Below are positions 1-9,959 of a DNA stretch of 61,021 nucleotides, in pieces. A program made the translations under genes and the position numbers. Below the pieces are notes generated by a model that was given only the letters and a program-made list of their open reading frames with translations, ran no database searches and was not told the origin of the DNA. Each line of letters starts with the position of its first letter. Within the stretch, counting starts at the first letter, position 1. Location of the stretch: contig CAJQOD010000004.1 in NCBI GenBank assembly GCA_905479865.1, positions 1-61,021 of the forward strand, written 5' to 3'. The stretch comes from an uncultured Rickettsiaceae bacterium. Its GTDB lineage: Bacteria > Pseudomonadota > Alphaproteobacteria > Rickettsiales > Rickettsiaceae.

Positions 1-49
1 TTTCCAAAACTTGCAAGGAAATACCAAAGAAAAAAGGATAAATTTTTGT

Positions 50-1162
50 TTAATTTGAAGTGTTTTGTATGAGTTTTTTAAGCTTTGGTGCAACTATCTC
101 CAATACCTTAAATAGCTCACCCATTTGCTTAGTGGAAATAAGACGAAAAACCTGACGATCAAGTACATCACCTTCCTCTTGAGATGCGGTATTTTTTAAT
201 GCCTGAAGTCGTATTTCTATGCCGTACTTAACCAGAAATTCTTTTTGAGAAAGAATATTACAATCATTAATTCCTTGTTCAATGGCGGCTTTTTTTAGGG
301 CGTTGAAGTCAACATGTGCTGTTAAATCGGCTTCTCCAAGTGAATCTATAATAGAGTGATATTGATGATTTTTGATAGCTTGCAGGGTTGAGTTATATTG
401 TCTTCTGGTGCGAGTTTCTGTTTTGATATCGTATCCGTAATCAATGATGAGGCTTGCCCCGCCATGAGTGCATAAATGTTTGCTCAGGAAACGGATGATA
501 TTGAGGGATTCAATCGACTCTTCAATTATCGCTCCATCCTGGGAGTTTGTATGTTCGAAGAGAAACTGGTGTTGTAGAGCTTTGTGGATTTCAGCTTTAT
601 CATATTTTATGCGTCCATCAATTGGATCAATTACTAAAATTAATTCAAACCATTTATTCTTCACCTTCATATATTGTTTGATAGGCATGGCATCAAAAAA
701 CTCGTTTGCAATAAGTATGGACTGTGTCTTCGGTATTTTTTTAATGTCAGTTAGCCATTTTATGTTCTTATTATACTCAATTAAATTCGCTTTTTGCTTT
801 TTTATAAAATGAGGATTAATTTCGAGTAAATACACGCGGGCAGCATTATAAAATTCTGGAACAAGCTTTGCAGTGCGCAAGAAATCTTGCATTAATTTAC
901 CTTGCCCAGGACCGAGTTCTATAAGTAAAAAACGTTTGGGCATACCAAGCTGTTGCCATTTTTCGATGGCCCAAAGTGCTATTATCTCGCCAAATAACTG
1001 AGATATTTCAGGAGAGGTTATGAAATCACCATTTCTGCCAATATTTTTTAACGACTTATAGTATGAGCTGGAGTTGGCTAAGAGAACCTCGCGCATCATA
1101 TCGTCAATCTTGATATGCCCATTGTCTTTGATGAAGCTTCTAATTTTTGAGTCTATTGGCAT
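50..1162 (-). CDS. MidA/NDUFAF7-family SAM-dependent methyltransferase
   Basis: A 370-residue protein of the MidA (COG1565, DUF185) family. The mitochondrial relative NDUFAF7 methylates an arginine of complex I subunit NDUFS2; bacterial substrates are less certain. The family opening [18 protein letters not shown] is near residues 42-59, followed by the SAM-binding glycine motif [17 protein letters not shown] near residues 79-95 and a later LIIDYGY block. No signal peptide or membrane segment, so cytosolic. Its start overlaps the 3' end of lgt by 23 bases, so the two are probably one transcript with coupled translation. Family call is firm, substrate is not. Confidence 0.85.
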   Translation of the reverse strand: MPIDSKIRSFIKDNGHIKIDDMMREVLLANSSSYYKSLKNIGRNGDFITSPEISQLFGEIIALWAIEKWQQLGMPKRFLLIELGPGQGKLMQDFLRTAKLVPEFYNAARVYLLEINPHFIKKQKANLIEYNKNIKWLTDIKKIPKTQSILIANEFFDAMPIKQYMKVKNKWFELILVIDPIDGRIKYDKAEIHKALQHQFLFEHTNSQDGAIIEESIESLNIIRFLSKHLCTHGGASLIIDYGYDIKTETRTRRQYNSTLQAIKNHQYHSIIDSLGEADLTAHVDFNALKKAAIEQGINDCNILSQKEFLVKYGIEIRLQALKNTASQEEGDVLDRQVFRLISTKQMGELFKVLEIVAPKLKKLIQNTSN

Positions 1163-1943
1163 TTTTTCTACTATAAAAAATCAAAAATACTCCCACTATA
1201 AACATTGGTAGGCAGAGTAGTTGCCCCATAGTAAAAGCTCCTGCAAGAAAGCCAATCTGAGCGTCCGGTTCTCTAAAAAATTCAATTATTATTCTAAATA
1301 TTGAATAGAAAATTAAAAATAAACCTGAGAGTAAACCGTGTCTGGATAAGGCATTAAAATTTAGTGCAGCGACAGATATTATACAAAATAAGACAACTCC
1401 TTCCAGTGCTGCTTCATATAGTTGACTGGGGTGGCGCGGTAAGTAGTCACTACCTGGAAAAATAAACGCCCAAGGTACATTTGTAACTCTGCCATATAGT
1501 TCGGCATTTATGAAATTGGCTATTCTACCCAGGAATAACGGGATGGGAGCTGCTGCAGCCGAGAGATCAATTATATTTAAAAAACTGATTTTATTACGTC
1601 GCGCAAACCATGCTGAGGCTACTACATATCCAATTATTCCACCGTGAAAGGACATACCTCCTTTATATGTTTTGAGAATATCAATTGGATTTGAGAAATA
1701 TTTAATCGGATCATAAAATAATACATAACCCAATCGTCCTCCAATAATTATGCCTATAATTACCCAAGTAACAAAATCGTCGATATGCTTTTTGCTGATA
1801 TTTGTACTCGTATCGATATTAATTAATTTGAGTATATAGAACCATCCAATCAGGATTCCCACAACATAGGCAAGAGAGTACCACGAGACTGCCAGTGGTC
1901 CAAGTGAGATAATCACAGGATTGATATTGGGAAAATCTAACAT
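1140..1943 (-). CDS. lgt: Prolipoprotein diacylglyceryl transferase
   Basis: Inner-membrane enzyme that moves diacylglycerol from phosphatidylglycerol onto the lipobox cysteine of prolipoproteins, the first step of lipoprotein maturation. 267 residues, usual length, about seven hydrophobic segments. Family landmarks: His100 in SFHGGIIGY, Arg140 in [14 protein letters not shown] (matching the essential His and Arg of E. coli Lgt) and HPSQLYEA near residues 171-178. It lies 26 bases downstream of hemA and overlaps the methyltransferase gene that follows. The lolC/E and lolD genes for sorting mature lipoproteins are in the same window. Confidence 0.97.
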   Translation of the reverse strand: MLDFPNINPVIISLGPLAVSWYSLAYVVGILIGWFYILKLINIDTSTNISKKHIDDFVTWVIIGIIIGGRLGYVLFYDPIKYFSNPIDILKTYKGGMSFHGGIIGYVVASAWFARRNKISFLNIIDLSAAAAPIPLFLGRIANFINAELYGRVTNVPWAFIFPGSDYLPRHPSQLYEAALEGVVLFCIISVAALNFNALSRHGLLSGLFLIFYSIFRIIIEFFREPDAQIGFLAGAFTMGQLLCLPMFIVGVFLIFYSRKNANRLKN

Positions 1944-1969
1944 CTGTTCACGTAAGTTCTTATCGTTAT

Positions 1970-3190
1970 TTATGCAGCTTCCTCAGCTTTTGGCTGTATG
2001 CCAAGCTCTGCGAAGACATCAATCAATGCTTCAGTGAGTTTTGCAATCATCTCTTCGGTATGAGCTGGAGTAGGTGTTATTCTCAAGCGTTCAGTGCCTT
2101 TTGGAACAGTTGGAAAGTTAATGTGCTGTACAAAAATATTATGTTTTTTGATAAGCAATTGCGAGGCCTTGCGAGTTAATTCGGGGTCGCCAATAATAAT
2201 AGGAATAATATGGCTTTGATTCGTAAGCAGGTTAATACCGGCTTCCGTTAAAGATTTTTTTACCGTGCCAACAACTTCTTGATGCTTTTGCCGTTCAGCA
2301 TTCGATTCCTTTAAGTGGCGTATACTTACTTGCGCAGCTGCTGTAATCGCAGGAGGTAGTGAAGTTGTGAAAATAAAGCCACTGGCTGTTAGCCTGATTG
2401 CGTCAATCAGTGCCGTATCTCCGGCAATGTATCCGCCAATTACTCCATAAGCCTTTGCAAGAGTACCCTGTATAATGTCGATTTTATCCTCAAGACTAAG
2501 CATATTGGCAATTCCTGCTCCCTTTTTTCCATAAAGTCCAACGCTATGTACCTCATCAATGTAAGTCATTGCATTATATTTTTTTGCCAGTTCGTATATT
2601 TTTTTTATCGGAGAGATTAATCCATCCATGGAATAAGCTGATTCAAACACAATAATTTTGGGACGTTTTATATCAATAGTTTTTAGTATTTCTTCAAGAT
2701 GATTAGCATCAAGATGTTTGTAAATATGCTTTTCAGCATTAGAATTTTTTATCCCTGCAATCATTGAGGCGTGATTCAATTCATCTGATAAAAATACCAA
2801 ATCAGGCATAATTTTGGCAAGGGTAGTTAAGGTAGCATCATTTGAGACATAACCCGAGGTGAATACCAGAGCAGATTCTTTTTGATGCAAATCGGCTATT
2901 TCTTCTTCAAGTTCGACGATTGCATAATTATTACCGCCAATATTTCTGGTGCCTCCAGAGCCAATGCCGTTTTCAAGAATAGCCTCACTTGCAGCTTGCA
3001 TGACTTTTGGATGTTGGCTCATTCCAAGATAGTCATTGATGCACCACATAGTTATATCACGCTTGTCTTCGCCCCAATAGGCTTGAGGAAATTTTCCGGC
3101 TTGTCTTTGCAGGCCAATAAAATCGCGATATCTTCCTTCATTTTTTATCTGTTGTATTTGATTTTTAAATGAAGATGTATAGTCAAACAT
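1970..3190 (-). CDS. hemA: 5-aminolevulinate synthase
   Basis: PLP enzyme of the alpha-oxoamine synthase family that condenses glycine and succinyl-CoA to 5-aminolevulinate, the first step of heme synthesis by the Shemin route used by Alphaproteobacteria and mitochondria. 406 residues, the normal size. Visible features: [14 protein letters not shown] near the N terminus, [10 protein letters not shown], a cofactor-binding [13 protein letters not shown] block, and the Schiff-base lysine Lys246 in [11 protein letters not shown]-rich Shine-Dalgarno lies just upstream of the ATG. First gene of the hemA-lgt-methyltransferase run. This gene is one of the clearest lineage markers here. Confidence 0.97.
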   Translation of the reverse strand: MFDYTSSFKNQIQQIKNEGRYRDFIGLQRQAGKFPQAYWGEDKRDITMWCINDYLGMSQHPKVMQAASEAILENGIGSGGTRNIGGNNYAIVELEEEIADLHQKESALVFTSGYVSNDATLTTLAKIMPDLVFLSDELNHASMIAGIKNSNAEKHIYKHLDANHLEEILKTIDIKRPKIIVFESAYSMDGLISPIKKIYELAKKYNAMTYIDEVHSVGLYGKKGAGIANMLSLEDKIDIIQGTLAKAYGVIGGYIAGDTALIDAIRLTASGFIFTTSLPPAITAAAQVSIRHLKESNAERQKHQEVVGTVKKSLTEAGINLLTNQSHIIPIIIGDPELTRKASQLLIKKHNIFVQHINFPTVPKGTERLRITPTPAHTEEMIAKLTEALIDVFAELGIQPKAEEAA

Positions 3191-3274
3191 TTTTTTTCCT
3201 ACTTGATGATCAGGCTCACTATATATTAATTAATGTCTCTTGAGAATGAATTAAATTATAAATTTCTTATTTTA

Positions 3275-4051
3275 TTAAAATAACTGGTTGGAGAGTGTTG
3301 ATCGCACGAAGAAAAAATTATTATCATCAGACATTATTTGGTTTAGGCTATAGCCGCCTTTGTTAAATGACTTAACATCTTCTGGAGAGTCCAATCCGTT
3401 TCTAATGATGTAATCAGCAAGCATTCCCCGAACACGTTTTGAGTTCAAGGCTATATTTTTAACTGCTCCATCTCTTATTTCTCTAAAATGAATATTGATC
3501 ATTTGGGCATTGAGATTTGTCTTGTCAATTACGGCTGCATACTCATTTGATGCAATATTAATCAGGAATTTATTCTGATGATTTGCCAGTTCTGTATTGA
3601 GCTGCTCGGTTACCTGCTTTTTCCAGAATGTAGCCAAGCCTTCGGGTGCTATTCCAGGTAGTCTGGTTATCATCTCCAGGCGATATGCTCTTATCTTGTC
3701 TAATGGGCGCAGAAGTCCGTATAAAGCAGAAACTATTCTTAAATGATTTTGGCCAAACCCTAGCATTTCAGGTGAAAGGGTCTGTGTTTCCATGTTTCTG
3801 TATACATCTCCTGTATAGGCAAATATAGCAGGCTTTTCCGGCAAGGTTTGGTATGTCTGAAAACGCTCATGGTTAAGGTCTGCTATTTTTTTACTTACAC
3901 CCATCATTTTCGCAAGTTGATGCGCTGATAATGATTGTAGCTTGTTAAGTAGTGAGCTTGTTTTGGTTGTGATATTCAGGTTGCTTGACTCATTGCTCGG
4001 AGCTTCGGAGTCAAAGTCCATTGATTTAGCTGGAGAAATGATACTAATCAT
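3275..4051 (-). CDS. yaaA: YaaA family peroxide stress protein (DUF328)
   Basis: 258-residue cytosolic protein of the YaaA/DUF328 family. In E. coli YaaA lowers free iron and limits oxidative DNA damage during peroxide stress; recent work on the family reports DNA binding. The sequence opens with ISIISPAKSMDF and carries the family blocks KKIADLNHERFQ, FAYTGDVYRNME, FGQNHLRIVSALYGLLRPLD and NIASNEYAAVI. Length is normal. Its start overlaps the end of the upstream yihY gene by 8 bases, so they are likely co-translated. Confidence 0.93.
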   Translation of the reverse strand: MISIISPAKSMDFDSEAPSNESSNLNITTKTSSLLNKLQSLSAHQLAKMMGVSKKIADLNHERFQTYQTLPEKPAIFAYTGDVYRNMETQTLSPEMLGFGQNHLRIVSALYGLLRPLDKIRAYRLEMITRLPGIAPEGLATFWKKQVTEQLNTELANHQNKFLINIASNEYAAVIDKTNLNAQMINIHFREIRDGAVKNIALNSKRVRGMLADYIIRNGLDSPEDVKSFNKGGYSLNQIMSDDNNFFFVRSTLSNQLF

Positions 4052-4865
4052 TTTCTCCTCTGGTGAGATAGTTAAACTCAGCTCCTATGATAAATATCAT
4101 ATTTACCATATAGAAGAATATTAGAGTGACGATAATACTACCAAGGGAACCATAGATAATACTAAGTTGATTGTAATAGGTAATATATGTAGATAATAAA
4201 TATCCACTAATTGCCCAAAGCAGGACGGTAAGAAAAGCACCAGGTATTACTTCCAGGAGTTTTAGTTTTGCATTAGGGATAATATAGTATAATGCACAAA
4301 CGCTTAAGAGTAGAGATAAGGAGATCATTACGTATCTTGCTATGTTTAGAGTTGATTTGTAATCTTCAATCAGTGCCATGAATTGTGGAATTTTGGCAAG
4401 ACCAATCGGTATAATAATTAAAAGAAACATTGCCAGAGAAATTACTGAACTAATAATTAAAAATTGTGCAATACTCAGAAGTCTTCGCAATATATAGTTT
4501 GGAGGAGATTTAATTTTATACACTCTGTTTAGAATAGTTCTAAGGCATTCTACAAAGGAAGAAGAAGTCCATATAGTGCCGAATATTGCCAAGGTTAAGA
4601 GTCCTTGGGGAGGAGCATTCATAAGTTCGCTTACCCTTGCTCTGATGGAATCTATCGAGTGATCCGGCATATTCTCAATAGCAAGCCCAATAAATTTTTC
4701 TCCAAGTTCTGAAGCGCCAAAGAAACTCGTGAAAGCCAGGATAAAGATGAAAAAAGGAAAAATTGAGACCAGCACCATGAACGACATATATCCCGAATGC
4801 TCAATGCCATCATGTTCTATCATATTAGTGATGGACATGTATAGATTGTAGATCAAATTTTTCAT
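4044..4865 (-). CDS. YihY/BrkB family inner membrane protein
   Basis: 273 residues with about six transmembrane segments, the YihY/BrkB family (COG1295). The family was once annotated as RNase BN, a label since abandoned; its function is unknown. The N terminus DGIEHSGYMSFMVLVSIFPF and the later GSLGSIIVTLIFFYMVNMIFIIGAEFNY region near the C terminus are typical. It is the first gene of the minus-strand run yihY-yaaA. The 260 bases upstream separate it from the divergent XRE regulator gene. Confidence 0.85.
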   Translation of the reverse strand: MKNLIYNLYMSITNMIEHDGIEHSGYMSFMVLVSIFPFFIFILAFTSFFGASELGEKFIGLAIENMPDHSIDSIRARVSELMNAPPQGLLTLAIFGTIWTSSSFVECLRTILNRVYKIKSPPNYILRRLLSIAQFLIISSVISLAMFLLIIIPIGLAKIPQFMALIEDYKSTLNIARYVMISLSLLLSVCALYYIIPNAKLKLLEVIPGAFLTVLLWAISGYLLSTYITYYNQLSIIYGSLGSIIVTLIFFYMVNMIFIIGAEFNYLTRGEND

Positions 4866-5065
4866 TGATTAGCTTTTTAAGTTACGGCTAAGAATTTTAA
4901 GTTTCATATCATTATAAGCTTTATTTTTTGATTGGCAAGTTTAGATAACAGCTAACCTTTAATTTAAAAGAGATTTTAAGTATTAGATTTAAAAAAATAG
5001 TTAAAATATATAAAATAACACTTGTCTAGGTTTGATTTGTATGATAGAAAGTCAACTTTATAGGT

Positions 5066-5085
5066 TGCAATTTTATTTAATTGCA
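5066..5085. promoter_or_regulatory. Inverted repeat upstream of the XRE gene (possible operator)
   Basis: TGCAATT, six bases, then AATTGCA: a perfect 7-base inverted repeat 41 bases before the XRE start codon in AT-rich DNA. XRE regulators often bind their own promoters at such dyads, so autoregulation is possible. I could not pick a convincing sigma-70 promoter around it. AT-rich background makes chance dyads fairly common. Confidence 0.3.
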
Positions 5086-5125
5086 TTAATTTTATAGAAA
5101 TTATTAAAAAATCAGAGGTAGGATT

Positions 5126-5497
5126 ATGGCACGTAAAAATGATTATATCTTAGAGGTGGATAGGTTTATTGGTGGTAAAATCTATTCATTAAGACTGGCA
5201 AAGGGTTTGTCTCGTCAACAGTTGTCAAAAGTAATAGGTGTTACCCACCAGCAACTTCAGAAATATGAAAAAGGCACAAACAGAATTTCCGTAGGAAGAT
5301 TAGTTTTAATTGCTAAGGCTCTCTCAAAGGATGTGTCATATTTTTACGATGGTTTAGAAGCAAATGATAAAGAGCCGGTTATGACTCAACATCAGCGTAT
5401 GTGCATCGAGGTATCACGTAATTTTATGAAAATCGAAAGTTCTGAGCATCAAAATGCCGTGAATACTTTGGTAAAATCACTGTCAAAAATTGCTTAA
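5126..5497 (+). CDS. XRE-family helix-turn-helix transcriptional regulator
   Basis: 123-residue DNA-binding protein. A Cro/CI-type helix-turn-helix spans about residues 16-70 (LRLAKGLSRQQLSKVIGVT, then HQQLQKYEKGTNRIS), followed by a short helical tail of unknown role. The start has a strong Shine-Dalgarno (CAGAGGTAGG). Small single-domain XRE proteins with this architecture occur throughout the Rickettsiales; one in Ehrlichia, EcxR, controls T4SS genes, but I cannot say this is its orthologue. It stands alone, divergent from yihY, followed by 250 bases of repeat sequence before proS. Confidence 0.88.
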   Translation: MARKNDYILEVDRFIGGKIYSLRLAKGLSRQQLSKVIGVTHQQLQKYEKGTNRISVGRLVLIAKALSKDVSYFYDGLEANDKEPVMTQHQRMCIEVSRNFMKIESSEHQNAVNTLVKSLSKIA

Positions 5498-5529
5498 CGA
5501 TCTGCCTTGCTATGACAGTGTAAATGACA

Positions 5530-5642
5530 AATGGATTGCCACGTTTGCGCTCGTAGGTGGCGAAAAGTTGCGCCTTGTGGCTTCTTCTTAGGCGGGCATT
5601 CCTAAAACTGATGCAAAAAATCTTCATCTTGCAACACTTCCA
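5530..5642 (+). repeat. Dispersed repeat copies between the XRE gene and proS
   Basis: Two modules of the window-wide repeat family. 5530-5562 is a version of the ATGGATTGCC...GGTGGC module. 5592-5642 is a module containing CTGATGCAAAAAA then CTTCATCTTGCAACA, which recurs nearly unchanged at 36025-36075. A minus-strand reading frame crosses the region but is driven by repeat sequence and is not credible as a gene. Confidence 0.7.
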
Positions 5643-5747
5643 ATAAATCACGTAACCTTTACAGTGATTGACAATCCCGTGTATAAGGAATATATATTAG
5701 TGTTTTAAGCCATTTTTGGCGTGGCTATTTGAGAGATTCAACAGAGC

Positions 5748-7049
5748 ATGTTATTATCAAAATATTTCCTACCTATTCTGAAAGAAAAACCTGCAGAAGC
5801 GCAGGTAATTTCGCACTCGCTTATGTTAAAAAGCGGGATGATCAAGCAGGCCGCTTCTGGCATTTATAACTGGTTGCCACTTGGGCTGAAAGTGCTAAAA
5901 AATATTGAAAATATCATAAGATTCAATATGGATGCAGCGGGTTTTATAGAAATCCTAATGCCATGTGTGCAAGATGGAGATTTATGGCGAGAGTCTGGTC
6001 GCTTAGATGTTTATGGCAAAGAAATGTTGCGTTTTAAAGATCGTCATGATCACGATTTGTTGTTTGGTCCAACCAATGAAGAAGTTATTACCGATATTGT
6101 GCGTAATTCTTTTCAATCCTATCGTGATTTACCCAAGGTACTTTATCAGATTCAGTGGAAATTCCGCGATGAAATCAGACCACGTTTTGGCGTGATGCGC
6201 GGGCGTGAATTCTTAATGAAAGATGCCTACTCGCTTGATGTTGATATGGAAAGTGCTATCAAAACATATAACCAGGTATTTGCTGCGTACATGCACATTT
6301 TTAAAGATATGGGGTTGAATGCGATTCCGCTTGCTGCTGATCCTGGAGAGATTGGCGGTGATTTAAGCCATGAGTTTCATGTTGTTGCAGATACTGGCGA
6401 GAGCCTACTTTATTATGATAAGAAGTTTGATTTGCTGGGTGAAACTCTGGCAAATGATATTGAACAACTCAAATCGCTATATGCAGCTACCGAAGAGAAG
6501 CATGATCCGGATAATTGCCCTGTTAGCAAGAGTGAGTTATCAGTCAAAAGGGGTATCGAAATTGGTCATATATTCAATTTTGCTGATAAATATTCTAAAC
6601 CTATGAAAGCTATGGTCAATAACAGTAAAGGTGAGCGCGTGCCACTTCAAATGGGTTCTTATGGAATAGGTATATCAAGACTTGTTGCAGCTATTATCGA
6701 AGTAAGTCACGATGATAAGGGAATTATCTGGCCGATGCAGGTTGCGCCGTTTAAGGTCTCAATAATTAATTTGAATATCAAGGATGAAGGTGTTAGCCTT
6801 GCGTCAGAAAATCTATATAATCAGTTAAGAGCTAAGGGCATTGATGTGTTATATGATGATACGGGCGATCGTCCGGGTGCTAAATTTGCTGTTGCTGATC
6901 TGATTGGTTCTCCATGGCAAATTATTGTAGGACCCAAGAAAATTGCTAATGGTTTAGTTGAACTCAAACATAGGCAGTCAGGTGAAGTCGAGGATTTTTC
7001 TCCAGAGGCTGCCATAACAGAAATAATTAACAGTTTGCATGTTAAGTAA
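5748..7049 (+). CDS. proS: Prolyl-tRNA synthetase (short alphaproteobacterial form)
   Basis: Class II aminoacyl-tRNA synthetase charging tRNA-Pro. At 433 residues it is the short form lacking the INS editing domain between motifs 2 and 3, as in Rickettsia and other Alphaproteobacteria. Motif 1 region [17 protein letters not shown] (residues 30-46), motif 2 region [24 protein letters not shown] (in two blocks) and motif 3 [14 protein letters not shown] are present, with a C-terminal anticodon-binding domain ([18 protein letters not shown]). It overlaps lolC/E by 11 bases. The cognate tRNA-Pro(TGG) gene lies at 48.5 kb. Confidence 0.97.
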   Translation: MLLSKYFLPILKEKPAEAQVISHSLMLKSGMIKQAASGIYNWLPLGLKVLKNIENIIRFNMDAAGFIEILMPCVQDGDLWRESGRLDVYGKEMLRFKDRHDHDLLFGPTNEEVITDIVRNSFQSYRDLPKVLYQIQWKFRDEIRPRFGVMRGREFLMKDAYSLDVDMESAIKTYNQVFAAYMHIFKDMGLNAIPLAADPGEIGGDLSHEFHVVADTGESLLYYDKKFDLLGETLANDIEQLKSLYAATEEKHDPDNCPVSKSELSVKRGIEIGHIFNFADKYSKPMKAMVNNSKGERVPLQMGSYGIGISRLVAAIIEVSHDDKGIIWPMQVAPFKVSIINLNIKDEGVSLASENLYNQLRAKGIDVLYDDTGDRPGAKFAVADLIGSPWQIIVGPKKIANGLVELKHRQSGEVEDFSPEAAITEIINSLHVK

Positions 7050-8283
7050 TTTTATCTCCATATTATCGCTGCGATATTTTAGTGCCAAGAAGAATGAGAA
7101 GTTTGTATCTATTATCTCTGGGATATCGCTTGCTGGAATCATGATTGGAGTTGCTGCTCTAATCATCGTGATGTCAGTGATGAATGGTTTTCATATTGAA
7201 CTTACAAGTAACATCATTGGTCTAAATGGCGATATTAACGTTGCCCCTATGGGGAAGGTGATTGAGGATCATAAGTCGGTTACTAAAAAAATATCCGAAC
7301 ATGAATTTGTCACGAAAGTTACGCCGCTGGTGGTTGGTCAGGCGCTGGCTTTGGGCAGCGGTGCTAATAGCGGAGTGATCATCAAGGGTATTGATGCCGG
7401 CGACTTAAAGCATAAGGGCGAGATATTACATAATGTATTTGAAGGCAGCTTTTCTGAGTATTACGGTAATAATGTAGTAGCTGTCGGCTCTGAACTTGCA
7501 AGGAATATAGGGGTATTTGCCGGCTCCAAGATTAAGATGATTGCTCCAAGTTTACTATCTACTGCCTTTGGTAGTATGCCACGATCGAAAGATTTTACCG
7601 TTGTTGCTGTATTCAATAGTGGTCTTTATGATTATGACGCAGCGACAATGCTGATGCCATTATCTGCGGCGCAGAAGTTTCTTTCAATGGGTGATGGGAT
7701 TAATTTGATTGAAGTCAAAATTGATGATGCGGAGTTGGCAAATCGCTACGCCAAGGAGCTGCAAAAAGAGTTGGGCTTTAGTATGCGAGTCAATAGCTGG
7801 ATGCAGGATAATCAGCAATTTTTGAGCGCACTTGAGGTTGAGCGTACGGCGATGTTTGTGATTTTATCTTTGATTATGGTAGTTGCTGCTTTTAATATTA
7901 TTTCCAGCCTTTTCATGGTAGTGAAGGACAAAACCAAGGATATTGCTATTTTGCGAACTATTGGTGCTTCAACCAGGCAGATAATGTTTATTTTCATTAT
8001 TAACGGGATGTTAGTTGGGTTTATTGGTACTGCGATTGGTGTAATTGCGGGATTGTTATTTTCCTATAACATTGAAAATATCAGACTATTTTTAGAGAAG
8101 ATTTCCGGGACTAAGATTTTCGATCCGGCGATATATTTTCTATATAGCCTGCCGTCGGTAGTTAGAGTTAGCGATGTAGTGATGATATCAAGTCTGGCGC
8201 TTATCGTCTCATTTTTAGCAACAATATATCCTGCCTATAAAGCTGCATCGTTGAATCCAATCGAGGCTATGCGTTATGAGTGA
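7039..8283 (+). CDS. lolC: Lipoprotein-releasing ABC transporter permease LolC/LolE
   Basis: 414-residue inner-membrane permease of the LolCDE/MacB type, which extracts mature lipoproteins from the inner membrane for delivery to LolA. One transmembrane helix near residues 22-48 ([20 protein letters not shown]), a periplasmic domain of about 220 residues, then three helices at the C terminus with the FtsX-like block [28 protein letters not shown] (seen in two blocks). Only one permease gene is present, so it probably forms a homodimer (LolF-like) with LolD. It overlaps proS by 11 bases and lolD by 8, a coupled operon. Confidence 0.93.
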   Translation: MLSNFISILSLRYFSAKKNEKFVSIISGISLAGIMIGVAALIIVMSVMNGFHIELTSNIIGLNGDINVAPMGKVIEDHKSVTKKISEHEFVTKVTPLVVGQALALGSGANSGVIIKGIDAGDLKHKGEILHNVFEGSFSEYYGNNVVAVGSELARNIGVFAGSKIKMIAPSLLSTAFGSMPRSKDFTVVAVFNSGLYDYDAATMLMPLSAAQKFLSMGDGINLIEVKIDDAELANRYAKELQKELGFSMRVNSWMQDNQQFLSALEVERTAMFVILSLIMVVAAFNIISSLFMVVKDKTKDIAILRTIGASTRQIMFIFIINGMLVGFIGTAIGVIAGLLFSYNIENIRLFLEKISGTKIFDPAIYFLYSLPSVVRVSDVVMISSLALIVSFLATIYPAYKAASLNPIEAMRYE

Positions 8284-8959
8284 TCAGCCTATACTTACAT
8301 TAAAAAATATTTCAAAAGATTATAAGCAAGGCAGATCAGTTGTAGAAGTGCTGAAGAATATTGACCTTCAGGTGTCCAGAAGCCAAACCATTGCGATTGT
8401 TGGTGCTTCAGGTAGTGGTAAGTCAACTTTGCTACATATTGCCGGATTGCTTGACTTAGCTGATAGTGGAACAATTACAATTGACGGCGTGTCTTCTGCC
8501 AAGATTTCAAATCTTCGTCATGCCAATGAAATTAGGCTGGAATATATGGGTTTTATCTATCAACACCATCATTTGTTGCGAGATTTTACTGCTCAGGAGA
8601 ATGCAGCGATGCCTCTCTTTATTCGGGGCATCAAGAAATCAGAAGCAATGGATAAGTCGGCTGAGATTTTAGAACAGCTTGGACTTGGTAAAAGGCTGTA
8701 TAATGTGCCAGGAGAGCTTTCAGGCGGAGAGCAGCAGCGAGTGGCAGTTGCAAGGGCGCTTATCAATAACCCTAAAATCATTTTAGCAGATGAGCCAACT
8801 GGAAATCTTGACCCGCACACAGCGGAAGAAGTATTTGCCATGTTCTTGGAGCGTGCTGAAAAATTCGGCACAGCGATTATCATGGTGTCACATAATTTGG
8901 AGCTAGCTGCTAAAATGCAGAAGACATACAAGTTGGATTATGGTTTAGTAGAAGTATAG
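8276..8959 (+). CDS. lolD: Lipoprotein-releasing ABC transporter ATPase LolD
   Basis: 227-residue ATPase partner of the LolC/E permease. Walker [10 protein letters not shown] at residues 43-51, Q-loop region [18 protein letters not shown] signature [15 protein letters not shown], Walker [13 protein letters not shown] and the H-loop histidine in MVSHN all intact. Normal length and translationally coupled to lolC/E. Its TAG stop codon lies inside the left arm of an 18-base inverted repeat that bounds the following repeat element, so that arm includes the last codon's final bases and the stop. Confidence 0.97.
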   Translation: MSDQPILTLKNISKDYKQGRSVVEVLKNIDLQVSRSQTIAIVGASGSGKSTLLHIAGLLDLADSGTITIDGVSSAKISNLRHANEIRLEYMGFIYQHHHLLRDFTAQENAAMPLFIRGIKKSEAMDKSAEILEQLGLGKRLYNVPGELSGGEQQRVAVARALINNPKIILADEPTGNLDPHTAEEVFAMFLERAEKFGTAIIMVSHNLELAAKMQKTYKLDYGLVEV

Positions 8960-9238
8960 TTATTTTCCTTTTAAGGGAGTGTTGCAAGTTATGTTCAATG
9001 GATTGCCGCACCTCTAAAGGGGTTCGCAGGTGACAATTGTCACTACGAAGGAGCGTTAGCGATATGGTCAGTCCATTTATCACTGCAGAGTACACCAAAG
9101 CTTCATCTTGTGACAGTTTCCATTCCAATCTACCGTCACTACGAAGGAGCGTTAGCGACTGTAGCAGTCCATTTATCACTGCAGAGTACACCAACAGCTT
9201 CATCTTGTGACAGTTTCCATAAAGGGAAAATAACTATA
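8955..9238. repeat. Inverted-repeat-bounded element with an internal 85-bp duplication
   Basis: The ends match as an 18-base inverted repeat with one mismatch: TATAGTTATTTTCCTTTT at 8955-8972 and AAAGGGAAAATAACTATA at 9221-9238. Between them are one ATGGATTGCC-type module (about 8995-9035) and two near-identical 85-86 bp direct repeats at 9039-9123 and 9135-9220, each running from GTCACTACGAAGG to GACAGTTTCCAT. No transposase is encoded. It looks like a non-autonomous, MITE-like or palindromic repeat insertion; target-site duplication is not obvious. Confidence 0.7.
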
Positions 9239-9261
9239 TGATCATAGTAAAAGAGGATCAA

Positions 9262-9807
9262 ATGACAGTATCATATAAAGAAGTAATTGAATTTTGGTTT
9301 GAAGAAATCACGCCAGAGCAAATGTGGTCAAAAGATATTAAGTTTGATGCATTAATTGCTCAGAGATTCGGTGATGTACACGAAAAAGCAATAAGAGGCG
9401 AGCTTAGTTCGTGGCGTGCAAATGCTTTGGGTACTCTTGCTGAAATTATGATTCTTGATCAGTTTAGTCGTAATATATACCGGGATACTCCGGCAGCATT
9501 TGCAAATGATGCTTTAGCGTTAAAGCTGGCAGAAGAAGCAATCGAGAAAAATTATGACAAAGAGATAGATATATCATTTTTAAGCTTCTTATATATGCCG
9601 TTTATGCATAGTGAATCATCTGAAGTGCATAAGCGTGCGGTGGAGATATTCAATCAAAAAGGTTTAGAAGGAGCTTATCAATTTGAATTAAAGCATAAGG
9701 TAATTATAGATAGATTCGGGCGCTATCCACACCGCAATAAGATTTTGGGCAGAGAATCAACTGCTGAGGAGATTGCATTCTTACGAGAACCAGACTCATC
9801 GTTTTGA
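9262..9807 (+). CDS. DUF924 family protein
   Basis: About 181 residues of the DUF924 (COG3803) family, TPR-like helical cytosolic proteins of unknown function, common in Alphaproteobacteria. Landmarks: VIEFWFEEITPEQMW, LAEIMILDQFSRNIYRDTPAAF and FGRYPHRNKILGRESTAEEIAFL (in blocks). I chose the ATG at 9262 because AAGAGGA sits at 9251-9257; an in-frame ATG at 9238 lies inside the inverted repeat and lacks a ribosome site. Monocistronic; the next gene is behind its own promoter. Confidence 0.88.
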   Translation: MTVSYKEVIEFWFEEITPEQMWSKDIKFDALIAQRFGDVHEKAIRGELSSWRANALGTLAEIMILDQFSRNIYRDTPAAFANDALALKLAEEAIEKNYDKEIDISFLSFLYMPFMHSESSEVHKRAVEIFNQKGLEGAYQFELKHKVIIDRFGRYPHRNKILGRESTAEEIAFLREPDSSF

Positions 9808-9860
9808 GTAGTCTGGTGTATGAATGACCTCATGTGATGCTGAGATAATTAATATAACAG

Positions 9861-9889
9861 TTGAAAAGCTGCTTTTGCTACTATATACT
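9861..9889 (+). promoter_or_regulatory. Promoter of the rimP-nusA-infB operon
   Basis: TTGAAA at 9861-9866, a 17-base spacer, then TATACT at 9884-9889, a good sigma-70 match. Initiation would fall near 9896, about 64 bases before rimP. The intrinsic terminator at 9920-9944 therefore lies in the predicted leader of this transcript. Confidence 0.55.
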
Positions 9890-9919
9890 TACCTGCGAAT
9901 TAGATAATAAATTATTTAA

Positions 9920-9944
9920 GGTGGGTCTTTGACCCGCCTTTTTT
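9920..9944 (+). terminator. Intrinsic terminator in the leader of rimP
   Basis: An 8-base stem (GGTGGGTC / GACCCGCC, with one T-G pair) around a TTT loop, followed by six T residues. It is the strongest intrinsic terminator seen in this window. It may end the DUF924 transcript, or act as an attenuator because it lies after a likely promoter and 15 bases before rimP. Confidence 0.85.
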
Positions 9945-9959
9945 ATTACAGAGTACTAA

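Noticed and set aside
4981-5045. Sigma-70 promoter for the XRE gene using TTGTCT and TATGAT
   Set aside because: The spacer is only about 12 bases; no acceptable pair was found in this AT-rich stretch.
5424-5651. 75-codon minus-strand frame after the XRE gene
   Set aside because: Crosses the XRE gene end and repeat modules; no support as a gene.
8910-9203. 97-codon minus-strand reading frame with a duplicated VYSAVINGL segment
   Set aside because: It lies wholly in the inverted-repeat element and the end of lolD; the protein repeat only mirrors the duplicated DNA. No ribosome site or family.
9039-9220. Two direct repeats that might suggest a CRISPR array
   Set aside because: Only two units, 85 bases each, with an 11-base gap and no cas genes; the units match dispersed repeat modules.
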